Positions 36,781 through 46,687 of a stretch of DNA of 64,000 bases are shown piece after piece. The notes under the pieces were generated by a model. It saw only the letters and a program-made list of their open reading frames with translations, did not search any database and had not been told where the DNA came from. The position numbers and the translations under genes are program-made. The DNA is from Pseudomonas azotoformans (GTDB taxonomy: Bacteria; Pseudomonadota; Gammaproteobacteria; Pseudomonadales; Pseudomonadaceae): NCBI RefSeq assembly GCF_001579805.1, contig NZ_CP014546.1:2790001-2854000 (forward strand). Reading direction: 5' to 3'. Within the stretch, counting starts at the first letter, position 1, and each line of letters starts with the position of its first letter.

Positions 36781-37452
36781 TCAATCGTTGAAGTCTTCCC
36801 AGCCGCCCATGTCTTTCCAGCGGTTGACGATGCCGCAGAACAGCTCGGCAGTCTTCTCGGTGTCGTAGCGAGCCGAGTGAGCCTCACGGCCGTCAAAATC
36901 GATACCCGCGGCCTGGCAGGCTTTCGCCAACACGGTCTGGCCATACGCCAGGCCGGCGAGGGTGGCCGTGTCGAAGCTGGAGAACGGGTGGAACGGATTG
37001 CGCTTCATGTCCAACCGCGCCACGGCGGCGTTCAGGAAGCCCAGGTCGAAGCTGCTGTTGTGGCCGACCAGGATCGCGCGTTTGCAGCCATTGGCCTTCA
37101 ACGCCTTGCGCACACCACGGAAGATATCGGTCAATGCCGCTTCTTCACTGACCGCCATGCGCAGTGGGTGATCGAGCTTGATGCCGGTGAATTCCAAAGC
37201 GGCGGCTTCGATATTCGCGCCTTCAAACGGCTCGACGCGGAAGAAGTGAGTGTGTTCCGGGAACACAAAACCCTGCTCATCCATGCCAATCGTTGTTGCG
37301 GCGATTTCCAGCAACGCGTCGGTGGCGCAATTGAAACCACCGGTTTCTACGTCGATGACAACCGGCAGATAGCCGCGGAACCGCTCGGCCATCGGGTGAC
37401 GGGAGCCGCCGCCACTGTGCTCGTGTTCGTCATCGTAATGGTCTTCACTCAC
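36781..37452 (-). CDS. rnt: RNase T (223 aa)
   Basis: DEDD-family 3' exoribonuclease that trims tRNA and other stable RNAs. Exo [11 protein letters not shown] (~33), Exo [16 protein letters not shown] (~122) and Exo [18 protein letters not shown] (~190) are intact. The N-terminus has an Asp/His/Glu-rich extension ([15 protein letters not shown]) that E. coli lacks. ATG overlaps the pyrC stop by four bases. Confidence 0.93.
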   Translation of the reverse strand: MSEDHYDDEHEHSGGGSRHPMAERFRGYLPVVIDVETGGFNCATDALLEIAATTIGMDEQGFVFPEHTHFFRVEPFEGANIEAAALEFTGIKLDHPLRMAVSEEAALTDIFRGVRKALKANGCKRAILVGHNSSFDLGFLNAAVARLDMKRNPFHPFSSFDTATLAGLAYGQTVLAKACQAAGIDFDGREAHSARYDTEKTAELFCGIVNRWKDMGGWEDFND

Positions 37453-38495
37453 TTGCTTTCCTCCAGCAGGCGCCAGCGCAGTGTTTCACCGGCGCGCAGC
37501 GGGATAACAGTCAGCTCGCCAAACGGCAGGCTGGCAGGGGCGGTCCAGTCTTCACGGACCAGGGTGATGCGGTCGGTATTCGCCGGCAGGCCGTAGAAAC
37601 GCGGGCCGTTGAGGCTGGCGAAACCTTCGAGCTTGTCCAGGGCGTTACGTTGTTCGAACGCTTCGGCATACAACTCGATCGCTGCATAGGCGGTGTAGCA
37701 ACCGGCACAGCCGCACGCCGCTTCTTTGGCATGCTGGGCGTGAGGCGCCGAGTCGGTGCCGAGGAAGAACTTCGGATTACCGCTGGTCGCCGCATCCAGC
37801 AAGGCCACCTGGTGGGTGTTGCGCTTGAGGATCGGCAGGCAATAGAAGTGCGGCCGAATCCCGCCCACCAGCATGTGGTTGCGGTTGTACAGCAAGTGAT
37901 GCGCGGTGATCGTCGCGCCAACGTTGGCCGAGGCCTCGCTGACGAACTGCACGGCATCGGCGGTGGTGATGTGCTCGAACACCACCTTGAGGGTCGGGAA
38001 CAGCTCGACCACACGGCGCATATGCTCGTCGATGAAGATCTTCTCGCGGTCGAACACGTCCACGTCACCACGGGTGACTTCGCCGTGGATCAGCAGTGGC
38101 ATGCCGACTTCGGCCATGGCTTCGATGGCCGGCAGGATCTTGTCGATACTGGTCACGCCGGAGTCGGAGTTGGTGGTCGCGCCGGCCGGGTACAGCTTGG
38201 CAGCGTGCACGAAACCGCTGGCCTTGGCCTCACGAATCTCTGCGGGCTGGGTGCGGTCGGTGAGGTAGAGCACCATCAACGGTTCGAAGCGGCTGCCGGC
38301 CGGTCGTGCAGCGAGGATACGCTGGCGATAGGCATCGGCTTGCTCGGCATTACGCACCGGAGGTACCAGGTTAGGCATGATGATGGCGCGGCCAAACGTG
38401 CGCGCGACATCGGCCACGGTGTGGGGTAACGCAGCACCATCGCGAAGATGAATATGCCAGTCGTCGGGACGCAGCAGGGTCAGGCGGTCGGACAT
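37449..38495 (-). CDS. pyrC: Dihydroorotase, type II (348 aa)
   Basis: Zinc amidohydrolase closing the pyrimidine ring. Metal ligands His14 and His16 in [10 protein letters not shown], the carboxylated lysine in [15 protein letters not shown] and FLGTDSAPH are conserved. ATG 38495 begins [13 protein letters not shown] as in other bacteria; the 20-residue extension is rejected. Co-translated with rnt. Confidence 0.94.
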   Translation of the reverse strand: MSDRLTLLRPDDWHIHLRDGAALPHTVADVARTFGRAIIMPNLVPPVRNAEQADAYRQRILAARPAGSRFEPLMVLYLTDRTQPAEIREAKASGFVHAAKLYPAGATTNSDSGVTSIDKILPAIEAMAEVGMPLLIHGEVTRGDVDVFDREKIFIDEHMRRVVELFPTLKVVFEHITTADAVQFVSEASANVGATITAHHLLYNRNHMLVGGIRPHFYCLPILKRNTHQVALLDAATSGNPKFFLGTDSAPHAQHAKEAACGCAGCYTAYAAIELYAEAFEQRNALDKLEGFASLNGPRFYGLPANTDRITLVREDWTAPASLPFGELTVIPLRAGETLRWRLLEESK

Positions 38496-38561
38496 TGGGG
38501 ATTCCAGGCGGGTCAATCTGGTGGGAATGCTACCGGAAAAGACTCTCTCAGGCACTCGCTA

Positions 38562-38588
38562 TCAAGTTTTGCAGGATGCAACCGATAG
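38562..38588 (+). promoter_or_regulatory. FliA (sigma28) promoter of motY
   Basis: TCAAGTTT - 11 bases - ACCGATAG, fitting the flagellar sigma28 pattern (TCAAGTTT-N11-GCCGATAA) with exact spacing. Start of transcription would be near 38596, ~56 bases before motY. Confidence 0.7.
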
Positions 38589-38651
38589 CCTTGGGTATGC
38601 CTTATCGATGTATGACGCTTTGAAGTGTTGTAGAAACCAGTGGAGCCTCCC

Positions 38652-39560
38652 GTGCGCCAGCAATATCTAGCCCTGCTCAGTGTGTTCGCCAGCCTGCCTG
38701 CGATGGCCCTCACGTTCCAGACGCGTCTGGAGAATATTGAGTGGAAGGTGGAAGGCGACCAATTCGAGTGCCGCCTGACCCAGCCGATCACCGATTTCGG
38801 TTCGGGTGAGTTCGTGCGCCGGGCCGGCGAGCAGGCAACGTTTCGTCTGAAGGCCTACAACGGCTCGCTGGGCGCCGGTTCTGCCACCTTGCTGGCCGCC
38901 GCTGCACCGTGGCAGCCGGGGCGAGGGGATATCAACCTCGGCGCCGTGCGTGCCGGCAGTGGCGATGTGTTGTTCAACAGCTCCCAGGCCCAGGCCGGGC
39001 GTCTGTTCAATGGCTTGCTGGAAGGGCGTAGCCCGACCGTGAGGCACTATGGGCGCGAAGGCGGCTATTCGGAGATCCGCCTGCTGCCGGTCAAGTTCAA
39101 TAAGGCCTACAACGATTACCAGCTGTGCACCGCCAAGCTGTTGCCGATGAATTACGACCAGGTCAAACAGACCGAAGTCGGCTTTCCCGGTGGCGGAATC
39201 GAGCTGGACGCGGCCGCCAAGAAGAAACTCGACGTGATTCTGGCATTCATGAAAGCCGACCCGACCGTCAACCATATCGAATTGAATGGCCATTCGGACA
39301 ACAGCGGTAATCGTCTGACCAATCGAGACGTTTCGCGCCGTCGCGGCCTGGCGGTCATGGACTACTTCAAGGCCAACGGGATCCCGGAATCGCAGATCAC
39401 CCTGCGTTTCCACGGTGAAAGCTACCCACTGGCGCCCAACACCAATGCGGCCAACCGGGCGCGCAACCGCCGCGTGAATATCCAGCTTGAACGCGTCGCA
39501 GCCCCCGAGAACCCGGCACCTCAGGCCACCAGCCCTAGCAACCCCGCGCACACGTCCTGA
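38652..39560 (+). CDS. motY: MotY-type flagellar T-ring protein, OmpA-like domain (302 aa)
   Basis: Periplasmic protein with signal peptide (RQQYLALLSVFASLPAMA), an N-terminal MotY domain (LENIEWKVEGDQFECRLTQP, LLPVKFN) and a C-terminal OmpA/peptidoglycan-binding domain (residues ~175-285; ELNGHSDNSGNRLTNRDVSRRR split). MotY helps hold stator units of the polar flagellar motor. Start is GTG 38652, six bases after GGAG. Position between pyrC and argG is the same as in P. aeruginosa, and the FliA promoter supports the call. Confidence 0.88.
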   Translation: MRQQYLALLSVFASLPAMALTFQTRLENIEWKVEGDQFECRLTQPITDFGSGEFVRRAGEQATFRLKAYNGSLGAGSATLLAAAAPWQPGRGDINLGAVRAGSGDVLFNSSQAQAGRLFNGLLEGRSPTVRHYGREGGYSEIRLLPVKFNKAYNDYQLCTAKLLPMNYDQVKQTEVGFPGGGIELDAAAKKKLDVILAFMKADPTVNHIELNGHSDNSGNRLTNRDVSRRRGLAVMDYFKANGIPESQITLRFHGESYPLAPNTNAANRARNRRVNIQLERVAAPENPAPQATSPSNPAHTS

Positions 39561-39689
39561 GGTGCGACCATCGGTCGCCCGTTCGACATAATCTGTCGCT
39601 TTATCTTCATTTGCTGTCGCGCCCCTGTAAATTCGCGGTTTTGGTCGGTAGAATCGACGCCTTTCCGTACAACCCCGTGGAGTGATGGC

Positions 39690-40907
39690 ATGGCCGACGT
39701 AAACAAGGTCGTTCTCGCGTATTCCGGCGGCCTGGACACTTCGGTGATCCTCAAGTGGCTGCAGGATACTTATAACTGTGAAGTGGTGACCTTCACCGCT
39801 GACCTGGGTCAGGGCGAAGAGGTCGAACCTGCACGTGCCAAGGCGCAAGCCATGGGCGTGAAAGAGATCTACATTGACGACCTGCGCGAAGAGTTCGTCC
39901 GCGATTTCGTTTTCCCGATGTTTCGCGCCAACACCGTCTACGAAGGCGAGTACCTGCTGGGTACCTCCATCGCACGTCCGCTGATCGCCAAGCGCCTGAT
40001 CGAAATCGCCAACGAAACCGGCGCCGACGCCATTTCCCATGGCGCCACCGGCAAAGGCAACGACCAAGTGCGTTTCGAGCTGGGCGCCTACGCCCTCAAG
40101 CCAGGCGTGAAAGTGATTGCCCCTTGGCGTGAATGGGACTTGCTGTCCCGTGAAAAGCTGATGGATTACGCTGAAAAGCACGCAATCCCGATTGAGCGCC
40201 ACGGCAAGAAAAAGTCCCCGTACTCGATGGACGCCAACTTGCTGCACATCTCCTATGAAGGCGGCGTGCTGGAAGACACCTGGACCGAGCACGAAGAAGA
40301 CATGTGGAAGTGGACCGTCTCCCCGGAGAACGCGCCCGACAAGCCGCAATACCTGGAACTGACCTACCGCAACGGCGACATCGTCGCGCTGGACGGCGTC
40401 GAGATGACCCCGGCCACCGTGCTGGCGACCCTGAACCGTATCGGTGGCGAACACGGTATCGGCCGTCTCGACATCGTCGAGAACCGTTACGTGGGCATGA
40501 AGTCCCGTGGCTGCTACGAAACCCCTGGTGGCACCATCATGCTGCGCGCCCACCGCGCGATCGAATCGATCACCCTGGACCGCGAAGTGGCTCACCTCAA
40601 AGACGAGCTGATGCCCAAGTACGCCAGCCTGATCTACACCGGCTACTGGTGGAGCCCTGAGCGTCTGATGCTGCAGCAGATGATCGACGCTTCCCAGGTT
40701 CACGTTAATGGCGTTGTGCGCCTGAAGCTGTACAAGGGCAACGTGATCGTGACCGGTCGCAAGTCCGATGAGTCGCTGTTCGACGCCAACATCGCCACCT
40801 TCGAAGAAGACGGCGGTGCGTACAACCAGGCAGACGCGGCAGGCTTTATCAAGTTGAACGCATTGCGCATGCGCATTGCTGCCAACAAAGGTCGCTCGCT
40901 GTTCTAA
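39690..40907 (+). CDS. argG: Argininosuccinate synthase (405 aa)
   Basis: ATP-dependent ligation of citrulline and aspartate in arginine synthesis. ATP-binding PP-loop [17 protein letters not shown] (~9-25), [16 protein letters not shown] (~112) and [11 protein letters not shown] are conserved over the full length. ATG 39690 has GGAG upstream; a strong terminator follows. Confidence 0.96.
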   Translation: MADVNKVVLAYSGGLDTSVILKWLQDTYNCEVVTFTADLGQGEEVEPARAKAQAMGVKEIYIDDLREEFVRDFVFPMFRANTVYEGEYLLGTSIARPLIAKRLIEIANETGADAISHGATGKGNDQVRFELGAYALKPGVKVIAPWREWDLLSREKLMDYAEKHAIPIERHGKKKSPYSMDANLLHISYEGGVLEDTWTEHEEDMWKWTVSPENAPDKPQYLELTYRNGDIVALDGVEMTPATVLATLNRIGGEHGIGRLDIVENRYVGMKSRGCYETPGGTIMLRAHRAIESITLDREVAHLKDELMPKYASLIYTGYWWSPERLMLQQMIDASQVHVNGVVRLKLYKGNVIVTGRKSDESLFDANIATFEEDGGAYNQADAAGFIKLNALRMRIAANKGRSLF

Positions 40908-40928
40908 GTCTCAGCCTGTTGTGAAGAA

Positions 40929-40958
40929 TGGCCCCTTGTTCAAGGGGCCATTTTTTTT
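40929..40958 (+). terminator. Terminator of argG
   Basis: TGGCCCCTTG / CAAGGGGCCA stem-loop followed by eight T. Confidence 0.93.
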
Positions 40959-41532
40959 GTCCTGTGATTGTGTAGAGATGTTAGATGTTTATAACGATTA
41001 AACGACTGTGGATGTTTTTCCTCAAAATCTTTATCAGAAATGGGGTTTGAATGAATTGTTGTTGAAAGTTTGTAGGGGGAATGAATTTTTTACATCTATG
41101 TAGGAACTGGTCTTACAGATAATTCACTCATACAAGTGCGGAGAAGATACGAAGCGCCGAATAGTCTGTAGGAATTAAGGATGTAAGTGAATATGTTAAA
41201 TGGAACTAAAGCAGACGGAACGTTCTGGCCGTTTTCCCCTGCAGCAGGTGAGAGGCAAGGGGCATTTCCTGAGAGTCATGTGCGGCACGTTTACCCAAAC
41301 CCCTATAAGCCACGGATATTTCACTCAAAGTATGTAAGTCCCAGGAAAGGTCTGAAAGGATCCACAAAACCAGATCCCTCCGAGAGGGCGTTTTTTTGTA
41401 GGGCAATTCCTTTATCGCTGTGGGGTGGGTCTCTGCTTGCTGTTGCTTGGGGGGTAATGCTATGCCAACTAGGAAACGACTAGGCTATTGTGCTTGCTCT
41501 AAATAATTCGAACAGCGAAATTGGACTTTCTT
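40959..41532. other. AT-rich region upstream of the orphan response regulator
   Basis: 574 bases. First part markedly AT-rich. Contains TGTAGGA-N5-TCTTACA inverted repeat (41099-41117), a second TGTAGGAA at 41168, and a short terminator-like hairpin CCCTC-CGA-GAGGG plus CG and seven T (41376-41397). A 96-98-residue ORF (41187 or 41193 to 41483) has a fair AAGGA but spans that hairpin and looks like no family I know. A short regulatory RNA ending at 41397 is possible. Confidence 0.45.
41376..41397 (+). terminator. Short intrinsic-terminator-like hairpin
   Basis: Five-base stem with 3-base loop, followed by CG and TTTTTTT; upstream there is no confident gene, so it may end a small RNA or leader. 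Confidence 0.5.
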
Positions 41533-42222
41533 ATGAATAAAGTGCTGATCGTGGATGATCATCCCGTCATTCGTCTTGCTGTGCGTATGCTAATGGAACG
41601 TCATGGTTATGAGGTCGTTGCCGAGACTGATAACGGTGTCGATGCGTTGCAACTTGCACGGGAGCATATGCCGGACATTGTGATACTGGATATCGGGATT
41701 CCCAAACTTGATGGCCTGGAAGTTATTTGCCGGCTGTCTTCTACCAAGCAACCTGCGCCCTTCAAGGTGCTGGTGCTGACGTCCCAGGCCCCGGGTCATT
41801 TTTCCATGCGTTGCATGCAAGCGGGGGCTGCCGGCTACGTGTGCAAGCAACAGGACCTCACCGAGTTGCTCAGTGCTATCAAGGCGGTCTTGTCCGGCTA
41901 CAGCTACTTCCCCAACCAGGCGCTCAACTCGGTACGCTCCACCATGGGCAATGCCAGTGAAGCCGATATGGTCGAGCGCCTGTCCGGGCGGGAAATGATG
42001 GTATTGCAGCAGTTGGCGCGGGGCAGGACCAACAAGGAGATTGCCGACGGCATGTTTCTCAGCAACAAGACCGTCAGCACCTACAAGACGCGTTTGCTGC
42101 TCAAGCTCAATGCGCGTTCGCTGGTGGACCTGATCGAACTGGCCCCAGCGCAACGGCTTGGTATAGAGGAGGGTAAAGCACAGCGTATTGCCCGGGTCAC
42201 CGGCAGAAAAAAGCCTCCCTGA
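41533..42222 (+). CDS. Orphan LuxR/FixJ-type response regulator, BvgA/EvgA-like (229 aa)
   Basis: Receiver domain with phospho-acceptor Asp53 (IVILDIGIPKLDGLE) and a C-terminal LuxR-type helix-turn-helix (LSGREMMVLQQLARGRTNKE, split, to LSNKTVSTYKTRLLLKL). The phrase structure resembles the BvgA/EvgA/RocA1 group. No kinase is adjacent. ATG 41533 begins right at the receiver; a start four codons upstream is less likely. TGTAGGAA repeats upstream resemble EvgA/BvgA-type sites and suggest autoregulation. Confidence 0.85.
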   Translation: MNKVLIVDDHPVIRLAVRMLMERHGYEVVAETDNGVDALQLAREHMPDIVILDIGIPKLDGLEVICRLSSTKQPAPFKVLVLTSQAPGHFSMRCMQAGAAGYVCKQQDLTELLSAIKAVLSGYSYFPNQALNSVRSTMGNASEADMVERLSGREMMVLQQLARGRTNKEIADGMFLSNKTVSTYKTRLLLKLNARSLVDLIELAPAQRLGIEEGKAQRIARVTGRKKPP

Positions 42223-42231
42223 AGGAGGCTT
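42205..42231 (-). terminator. Terminator of the 60-aa gene, inside the 3' end of the response regulator
   Basis: Minus strand GCCTCC-TTCAG-GGAGGC followed by six U; it overlaps the last codons of the convergent regulator. Confidence 0.8.
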
Positions 42232-42250
42232 CCGGCTGTCGCTCGCTCGA

Positions 42251-42433
42251 TCAGAGATCGAAGTCGTAATCGGCCAGCTGTTTTTGCAAGCGTCGTTCTT
42301 CCAGTAGATTGTCGATAGTGCGGCGTTTGCTCAAATTGGTCTTGGCGACCTCTGCCACAGGTGTCTCCGCCCCCTCGTCGTCCGACTCAACGAGGTCGTC
42401 TTCCACTTCCAGTTGCTCTTTGCCAGTGCTCAT
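42251..42433 (-). CDS. PA3496-family conserved small protein (60 aa)
   Basis: A short acidic protein: first 35 residues are Glu/Asp-rich (EQLEVEDDLVESDDEGAE), then a basic stretch TNLSKRRTIDNLLEERRLQKQ, ending LADYDFDL. The same kind of protein lies next to nth in P. aeruginosa (PA3496). No function is known. ATG 42433 rather than 42442 fits conserved start MSTGK and an upstream AGCCCGGAGT ribosome-binding site. Confidence 0.8.
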   Translation of the reverse strand: MSTGKEQLEVEDDLVESDDEGAETPVAEVAKTNLSKRRTIDNLLEERRLQKQLADYDFDL

Positions 42434-42540
42434 AAGGTTCACTCCGGGCTAAGACTGCCGTTGGCGCTCCTTATAACGATAATCCATGATCGGGTAAAAA
42501 AGATTTTTTCAATCGACTGATCGAGAAAACCAATGATCCC

Positions 42541-43179
42541 TTAATCGTCGGACGTCTTGTCCTTGTATTCGCACAGGTCTTCGATGCGACAGCTGCCGCA
42601 GCGCGGCTTGCGGGCCTGGCAAACGTAGCGGCCATGAAGGATGAGCCAATGGTGCGAATCCAGCAAATACGGCTTGGGTACGAACTTCATCAGTTGCTTT
42701 TCCACCTCCACCACGTTTTTTCCACGGGCGATGCCGGTTCGGTTGCTGACCCGGAAGATGTGGGTGTCCACGGCCATGGTCAGTTGCCGGAACGCGGTGT
42801 TGAGTACCACGTTGGCGGTTTTGCGGCCAACGCCTGGCAAGGCCTCCAGGGCTTCGCGGGTCTGCGGCACTTCACTGCCGTGCAGTTCCACCAGCAGGCG
42901 GCAGGTTTCGATGACGTTCTTGGCCTTGCTGTTGTACAGGCCGATGGTCTTGATGTATTCCGACAACCCCTCCACACCCAGGCCATAGATCGCCTCTGGC
43001 GTATTCGCCACAGGGTACAGCTTGGCCGTGGCCTTGTTCACGCCGACGTCCGTGGATTGGGCCGACAGGATCACCGCAATCAGCAACTCGAACGGCGTGG
43101 TGTAGGCCAGTTCGGTCTTGGGTTCTGGATTGTCTTCGTGGAGCCTGCGGAAAATTTCCAGGCGTTTTGCGGCGTTCAT
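42541..43179 (-). CDS. nth: Endonuclease III (212 aa)
   Basis: Base-excision-repair glycosylase/lyase for oxidised pyrimidines. Helix-hairpin-helix with catalytic Lys in LPGVGRKTANVVLNTAF (~114-130), catalytic Asp in AVDTHIFRVSNRTG (~138), and a C-terminal [4Fe-4S] loop with four cysteines (CQARKPRCGSCRIEDLC). ATG 43179; longer ORF upstream overlaps rsxB. Follows rsxB with a 58-base overlap-free gap. Confidence 0.94.
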   Translation of the reverse strand: MNAAKRLEIFRRLHEDNPEPKTELAYTTPFELLIAVILSAQSTDVGVNKATAKLYPVANTPEAIYGLGVEGLSEYIKTIGLYNSKAKNVIETCRLLVELHGSEVPQTREALEALPGVGRKTANVVLNTAFRQLTMAVDTHIFRVSNRTGIARGKNVVEVEKQLMKFVPKPYLLDSHHWLILHGRYVCQARKPRCGSCRIEDLCEYKDKTSDD

Positions 43180-43237
43180 GGGGTGGGTTTTTCCTGGCAG
43201 TCGATCGGCGGAATTGTAGCAATACAGGCTTTGCGGG

Positions 43238-44194
43238 TCAGGCGTTGCCGTGGGCATCCACTTGGCGTTGCGCCTCGTCGAGGTCATGCTGCGCTTCGGC
43301 CAGTTGCTGCGGGCTGGCGTTCAAGTCCTGGGCTTTCTTCAACGCTGCGCGGCGCATCGCTAGCTGGATTTTCGCGCGTTTCAGGTCGGCAGTATTACCG
43401 GTTGCTGCCATTGTCTTCGGCGCGGTGCCCAGCTCTAGCGTCGTCAGCGCTTGTTCTGCCGCTTCGAACTGCTGCTGCAAGACGATCAACTGCGATTGTT
43501 GTTCAAAGGTTGGCGGGTGACCGAAGGCCTTCAAGGACTTATGCAGTTGGGCGCGGCTCATGGCGACTGTGATTTTGGCTTTCTTGATCGCGCCATCCTG
43601 TGCTGCATCGGCTTGCACGGGTAAAACCGGCACTGAGCGTTTGGCCCGCGCCTGGCGTTCGGCGACTTTTTGCGCTTCCTCTCGTTGCAGCCGCGCGTTG
43701 CGTTGCTCATACCGCCGCCTTGCCCGGTCGCGCTTGAGGTGGCGTTCATGGCGTTGCTGATCATTTGTCGCCAGGCCACCGACGATTGGCAAGACCGTGG
43801 CTGTCGGGCGCATTTCAATGCAGTCAACGGGGCAGGGCGCGACGCAGAGGTCGCAACCGGTGCACTCATCGACGATGACCGTGTGCATCAGCTTGGCGGC
43901 GCCAACAATGGCGTCTACCGGGCAGGCCTGGATGCACTTGGTGCAACCGATGCACTCGGCTTCACGTATATAGGCGATCTGGGCCGGGGCATCCCCTCGG
44001 CTGGTATCCAGTTCCAACACCGGCACGCGCAGTAGTTGCGCAAGGCCGGCAATGGTTTCGTTGCCGCCAGGCGGGCACTTGTTGATCGCTTCGCCTTGAG
44101 CAATACCCTCGGCGTAAGGCTTGCAACCAGGGTGCCCGCATTTGCCGCATTGGGTCTGCGGCAGCAGCGCGTCGATACGTTGAATGAGGTTCAT
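43238..44194 (-). CDS. rsxB: Orphan RnfB/RsxB-like ferredoxin, no membrane anchor (318 aa)
   Basis: Iron-sulfur subunit family of Rnf/Rsx electron-transport complexes. The N-terminal cluster motif is at Cys16-Cys19-Cys24 plus Cys40 (CGKCGHPGC), followed by two [4Fe-4S] ferredoxin motifs ([12 protein letters not shown] and [12 protein letters not shown]), then a ~150-residue basic, Ala/Gln-rich coiled tail. It starts directly with [17 protein letters not shown] and lacks the N-terminal membrane helix of E. coli RsxB. No rsxA, C, D, G or E is nearby; the gene leads into nth. Confidence 0.85.
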   Translation of the reverse strand: MNLIQRIDALLPQTQCGKCGHPGCKPYAEGIAQGEAINKCPPGGNETIAGLAQLLRVPVLELDTSRGDAPAQIAYIREAECIGCTKCIQACPVDAIVGAAKLMHTVIVDECTGCDLCVAPCPVDCIEMRPTATVLPIVGGLATNDQQRHERHLKRDRARRRYEQRNARLQREEAQKVAERQARAKRSVPVLPVQADAAQDGAIKKAKITVAMSRAQLHKSLKAFGHPPTFEQQSQLIVLQQQFEAAEQALTTLELGTAPKTMAATGNTADLKRAKIQLAMRRAALKKAQDLNASPQQLAEAQHDLDEAQRQVDAHGNA

Positions 44195-44249
44195 GGGGTG
44201 ATCATGGGTAGGCCGGTTATGCAAACTTGGTTGGAGTGGTTGTGCTTTC

Positions 44250-44440
44250 TTGTGGTGAGCAGGCTTGTCAGTGGAGAGCGGGCTTTTGTGGTGAGCGGGC
44301 TTGCCCCGCGCTGGGCTGCGAAGCAGCCCCATCATTGCCACCGCGGTCTTTACAGATAGAACCGGGTGGCTGGTTTTAGGGCCGCTTCGCGCCCCAGCGC
44401 GGGGCAAGCCCGCTCACCACAGACAAGCCCGCTCACTACA
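44250..44440. repeat. REPIN cluster
   Basis: Oppositely oriented long REP copies at about 44287-44320 (TGTGGTGAGCGGGCTTGCC, CCGCGCTGGG) and 44388-44421 (its complement) form a REPIN; partial REP copies flank it at 44250-44270 and 44422-44440. Located between rsxB and metG. Confidence 0.88.
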
Positions 44441-44464
44441 ACCACACCCCCAGACCGTGCAGGC

Positions 44465-46516
44465 TTACTTGATACGTTGGCCCGGCTTGGCGCCGCTGTC
44501 AGGGCTGAGCAGGTAGATCTCTTCCCCACCAGGGCCGGCCGCCATCACCATGCCTTCGGAAACGCCGAACTTCATTTTCCGAGGCTTGAGGTTGGCGATC
44601 ATCATGGTCAGGCGACCATCAAGCTTGGACGGGTCCGGATAAGCGCTCTTGATCCCGGAGAACACGTTGCGTTGCTCGCCACCGAGGTCCAGGGTCAGAC
44701 GCAGCAGCTTGTCGGCACCCTCCACGGCTTCGGCCTTGACGATCAGCGCGACACGCAGGTCCACGGCAGCAAAAGCATCAAAGTCGATTTCCGCAGAGAT
44801 CGGGTCCTTGGCCAACTCACCATTGCCAGCAGGTGCGGTCGAACCGGTATCGGTCTGGCTGGCAACCAAGTCTTCTTTCGAAGCGTCGGTCATGGCCTGA
44901 ACTTTCACCGGGTCGATACGGGTCATCAGCGGCTTGAACTCGTTCAACTGATGGTTGCTGAGCAGCGTGGTGTGATCGTTCCAGGTCAGCGGCGCCACGT
45001 TGAGGAACGCCTCGGCGTCGGCGGCCAGCAACGGCAGCACCGGCTTGAGGAAGATCACCAGTTGGCGGAACAGGTTGACGCCCGTGGCGCAGATCGCCTG
45101 GACTTCCGCCTGCTTGCCTTCCTGCTTGTTCAGCGACCACGGTGCCTTGTCGGCGATCCAGGCGTTGGCACGGTCGGCCAGGCCCATGATTTCGCGCATG
45201 GCGCGGGCAAAGTCGCGCGCTTCATAAGCATCGGCAATGCTTGGCGCGGCGGCCAGGAACGCGTCAGTCAGTTCCGACGCAGCGTTCTCGGCCACCAGCA
45301 GGCCCGCGTTGCCCTTGTGGATAAACCCGGCACAACGGCTGGCAATGTTGACGACCTTGCCGACCAGGTCCGAGTTGACCTTCTGTACAAAGTCTTCCAG
45401 GTTCAGGTCCAGGTCATCGACACCCCGGCCCAGCTTGGAGGCGTAGTAGTAGCGCAGGTATTCCGGCGACAAGTGGTCCAGGTAGGTGCGCGCCTTGATG
45501 AAGGTGCCACGGGACTTGGACATCTTCTGGCCATTGACCGTTAGGTAGCCGTGCACGGCAATCGCGGTCGGCTTGCGGTAGCCCGACCCCTCAAGCATGG
45601 CCGGCCAGAACAGCGCGTGGAAGTTGACGATGTCCTTGCCGATGAAGTGGTATAGCTCGGCGGTGGAATCCTTGTTCCAGAACGCGTCGAAGTCCAGCTC
45701 CGGCGTGCGGTCGCACAGGTTCTTGAAGCTGGCCATGTAGCCGATCGGCGCATCCAGCCACACGTAGAAATACTTGCCCGGCTCGCCTGGGATCTCGAAC
45801 CCGAAGTACGGCGCATCGCGGGAGATGTCCCACTGCTGCAGGCCGCTGTCGAGCCATTCGGAGAGCTTGTTGGCCACGGCGTCCTGCAGGGTGCCGCTGC
45901 GGGTCCAGGTTTGCAGCATCTGCTGGAAATCCGGGAGCTTGAAGAAGAAATGCTGGGAATCCTTGAGCACCGGGGTAGCGCCAGAGATTGCCGACTTAGG
46001 GTTCTTCAGCTCGGTGGGCGCGTAGGTCGCACCGCATTTCTCGCAGTTGTCGCCGTATTGGTCTTCGGTGCCGCATTTCGGGCAGGTGCCCTTGATGAAG
46101 CGGTCGGCCAGGAACATTTTCTTTTCCGGGTCGAAATACTGGGTCACCGAACGCTGGTCGATATGCCCGGCTTCTTTCAAGCGCAGGTAGATCTGGCTCG
46201 ACAGCTCGCGGTTTTCTTCGGAGTGGGTCGAGTGGAAGTTATCGAAGTCCACCAGGAACTCGGCAAAGTCGGCGCTATGTTCAGCCTGTACATTGGCGAT
46301 CAGTTGTTCCGGGGTGATCCCTTCCTTTTCGGCGCGCAACATGATGGCCGAACCGTGGGCGTCGTCTGCGCAGACATAAATGCATTGATTGCCGCGATGC
46401 TTCTGGAAGCGCACCCACATATCGGTCTGGATGTACTCAAGCATATGGCCAAGATGGATGGAACCATTGGCATAGGGCAGGGCGCTGGTGACGAGGATCT
46501 TGCGTGGCTCGGACAT
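44465..46516 (-). CDS. metG: Methionyl-tRNA synthetase (683 aa)
   Basis: Class I synthetase charging tRNA(Met). HIGH-type motif SIHLGHM (~21), zinc knuckle [17 protein letters not shown] (~146-162), KMSKS loop (~336), and the C-terminal tRNA-binding domain [20 protein letters not shown] (~575-600, dimerising). Full length. Divergent from mrp/apbC. Confidence 0.95.
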   Translation of the reverse strand: MSEPRKILVTSALPYANGSIHLGHMLEYIQTDMWVRFQKHRGNQCIYVCADDAHGSAIMLRAEKEGITPEQLIANVQAEHSADFAEFLVDFDNFHSTHSEENRELSSQIYLRLKEAGHIDQRSVTQYFDPEKKMFLADRFIKGTCPKCGTEDQYGDNCEKCGATYAPTELKNPKSAISGATPVLKDSQHFFFKLPDFQQMLQTWTRSGTLQDAVANKLSEWLDSGLQQWDISRDAPYFGFEIPGEPGKYFYVWLDAPIGYMASFKNLCDRTPELDFDAFWNKDSTAELYHFIGKDIVNFHALFWPAMLEGSGYRKPTAIAVHGYLTVNGQKMSKSRGTFIKARTYLDHLSPEYLRYYYASKLGRGVDDLDLNLEDFVQKVNSDLVGKVVNIASRCAGFIHKGNAGLLVAENAASELTDAFLAAAPSIADAYEARDFARAMREIMGLADRANAWIADKAPWSLNKQEGKQAEVQAICATGVNLFRQLVIFLKPVLPLLAADAEAFLNVAPLTWNDHTTLLSNHQLNEFKPLMTRIDPVKVQAMTDASKEDLVASQTDTGSTAPAGNGELAKDPISAEIDFDAFAAVDLRVALIVKAEAVEGADKLLRLTLDLGGEQRNVFSGIKSAYPDPSKLDGRLTMMIANLKPRKMKFGVSEGMVMAAGPGGEEIYLLSPDSGAKPGQRIK

Positions 46517-46687
46517 GGGGCTCGGCTACTTGATGAAACGGAGGTCGGCCACTATAAAGCGCCGGGAAATATATTTCACCCCGTGGCGCTGTTTCAGAAT
46601 CTTCCGAACCCGCGAAAGCATGCCGTAACGCCGCTGGAACGGTTAGGATAGCCGCCTGTTTCAGTCAGTCTTTTTCGGGAGTAGCCC

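Noticed and set aside
41099..41117. A second GacA box
   Set aside because: The inverted repeat has a seven-base centre between TGTAGG and CTTACA, one more than the GacA site allows, and the left arm differs.
41187..41483. 98-residue ORF upstream of the response regulator as a gene
   Set aside because: It runs through an intrinsic-terminator-like hairpin and has no recognisable pattern; kept only as a possible small RNA region.
44250..44440. CRISPR-like array between rsxB and metG
   Set aside because: Repeats are inverted REP copies with irregular spacing, not direct repeats with uniform spacers.
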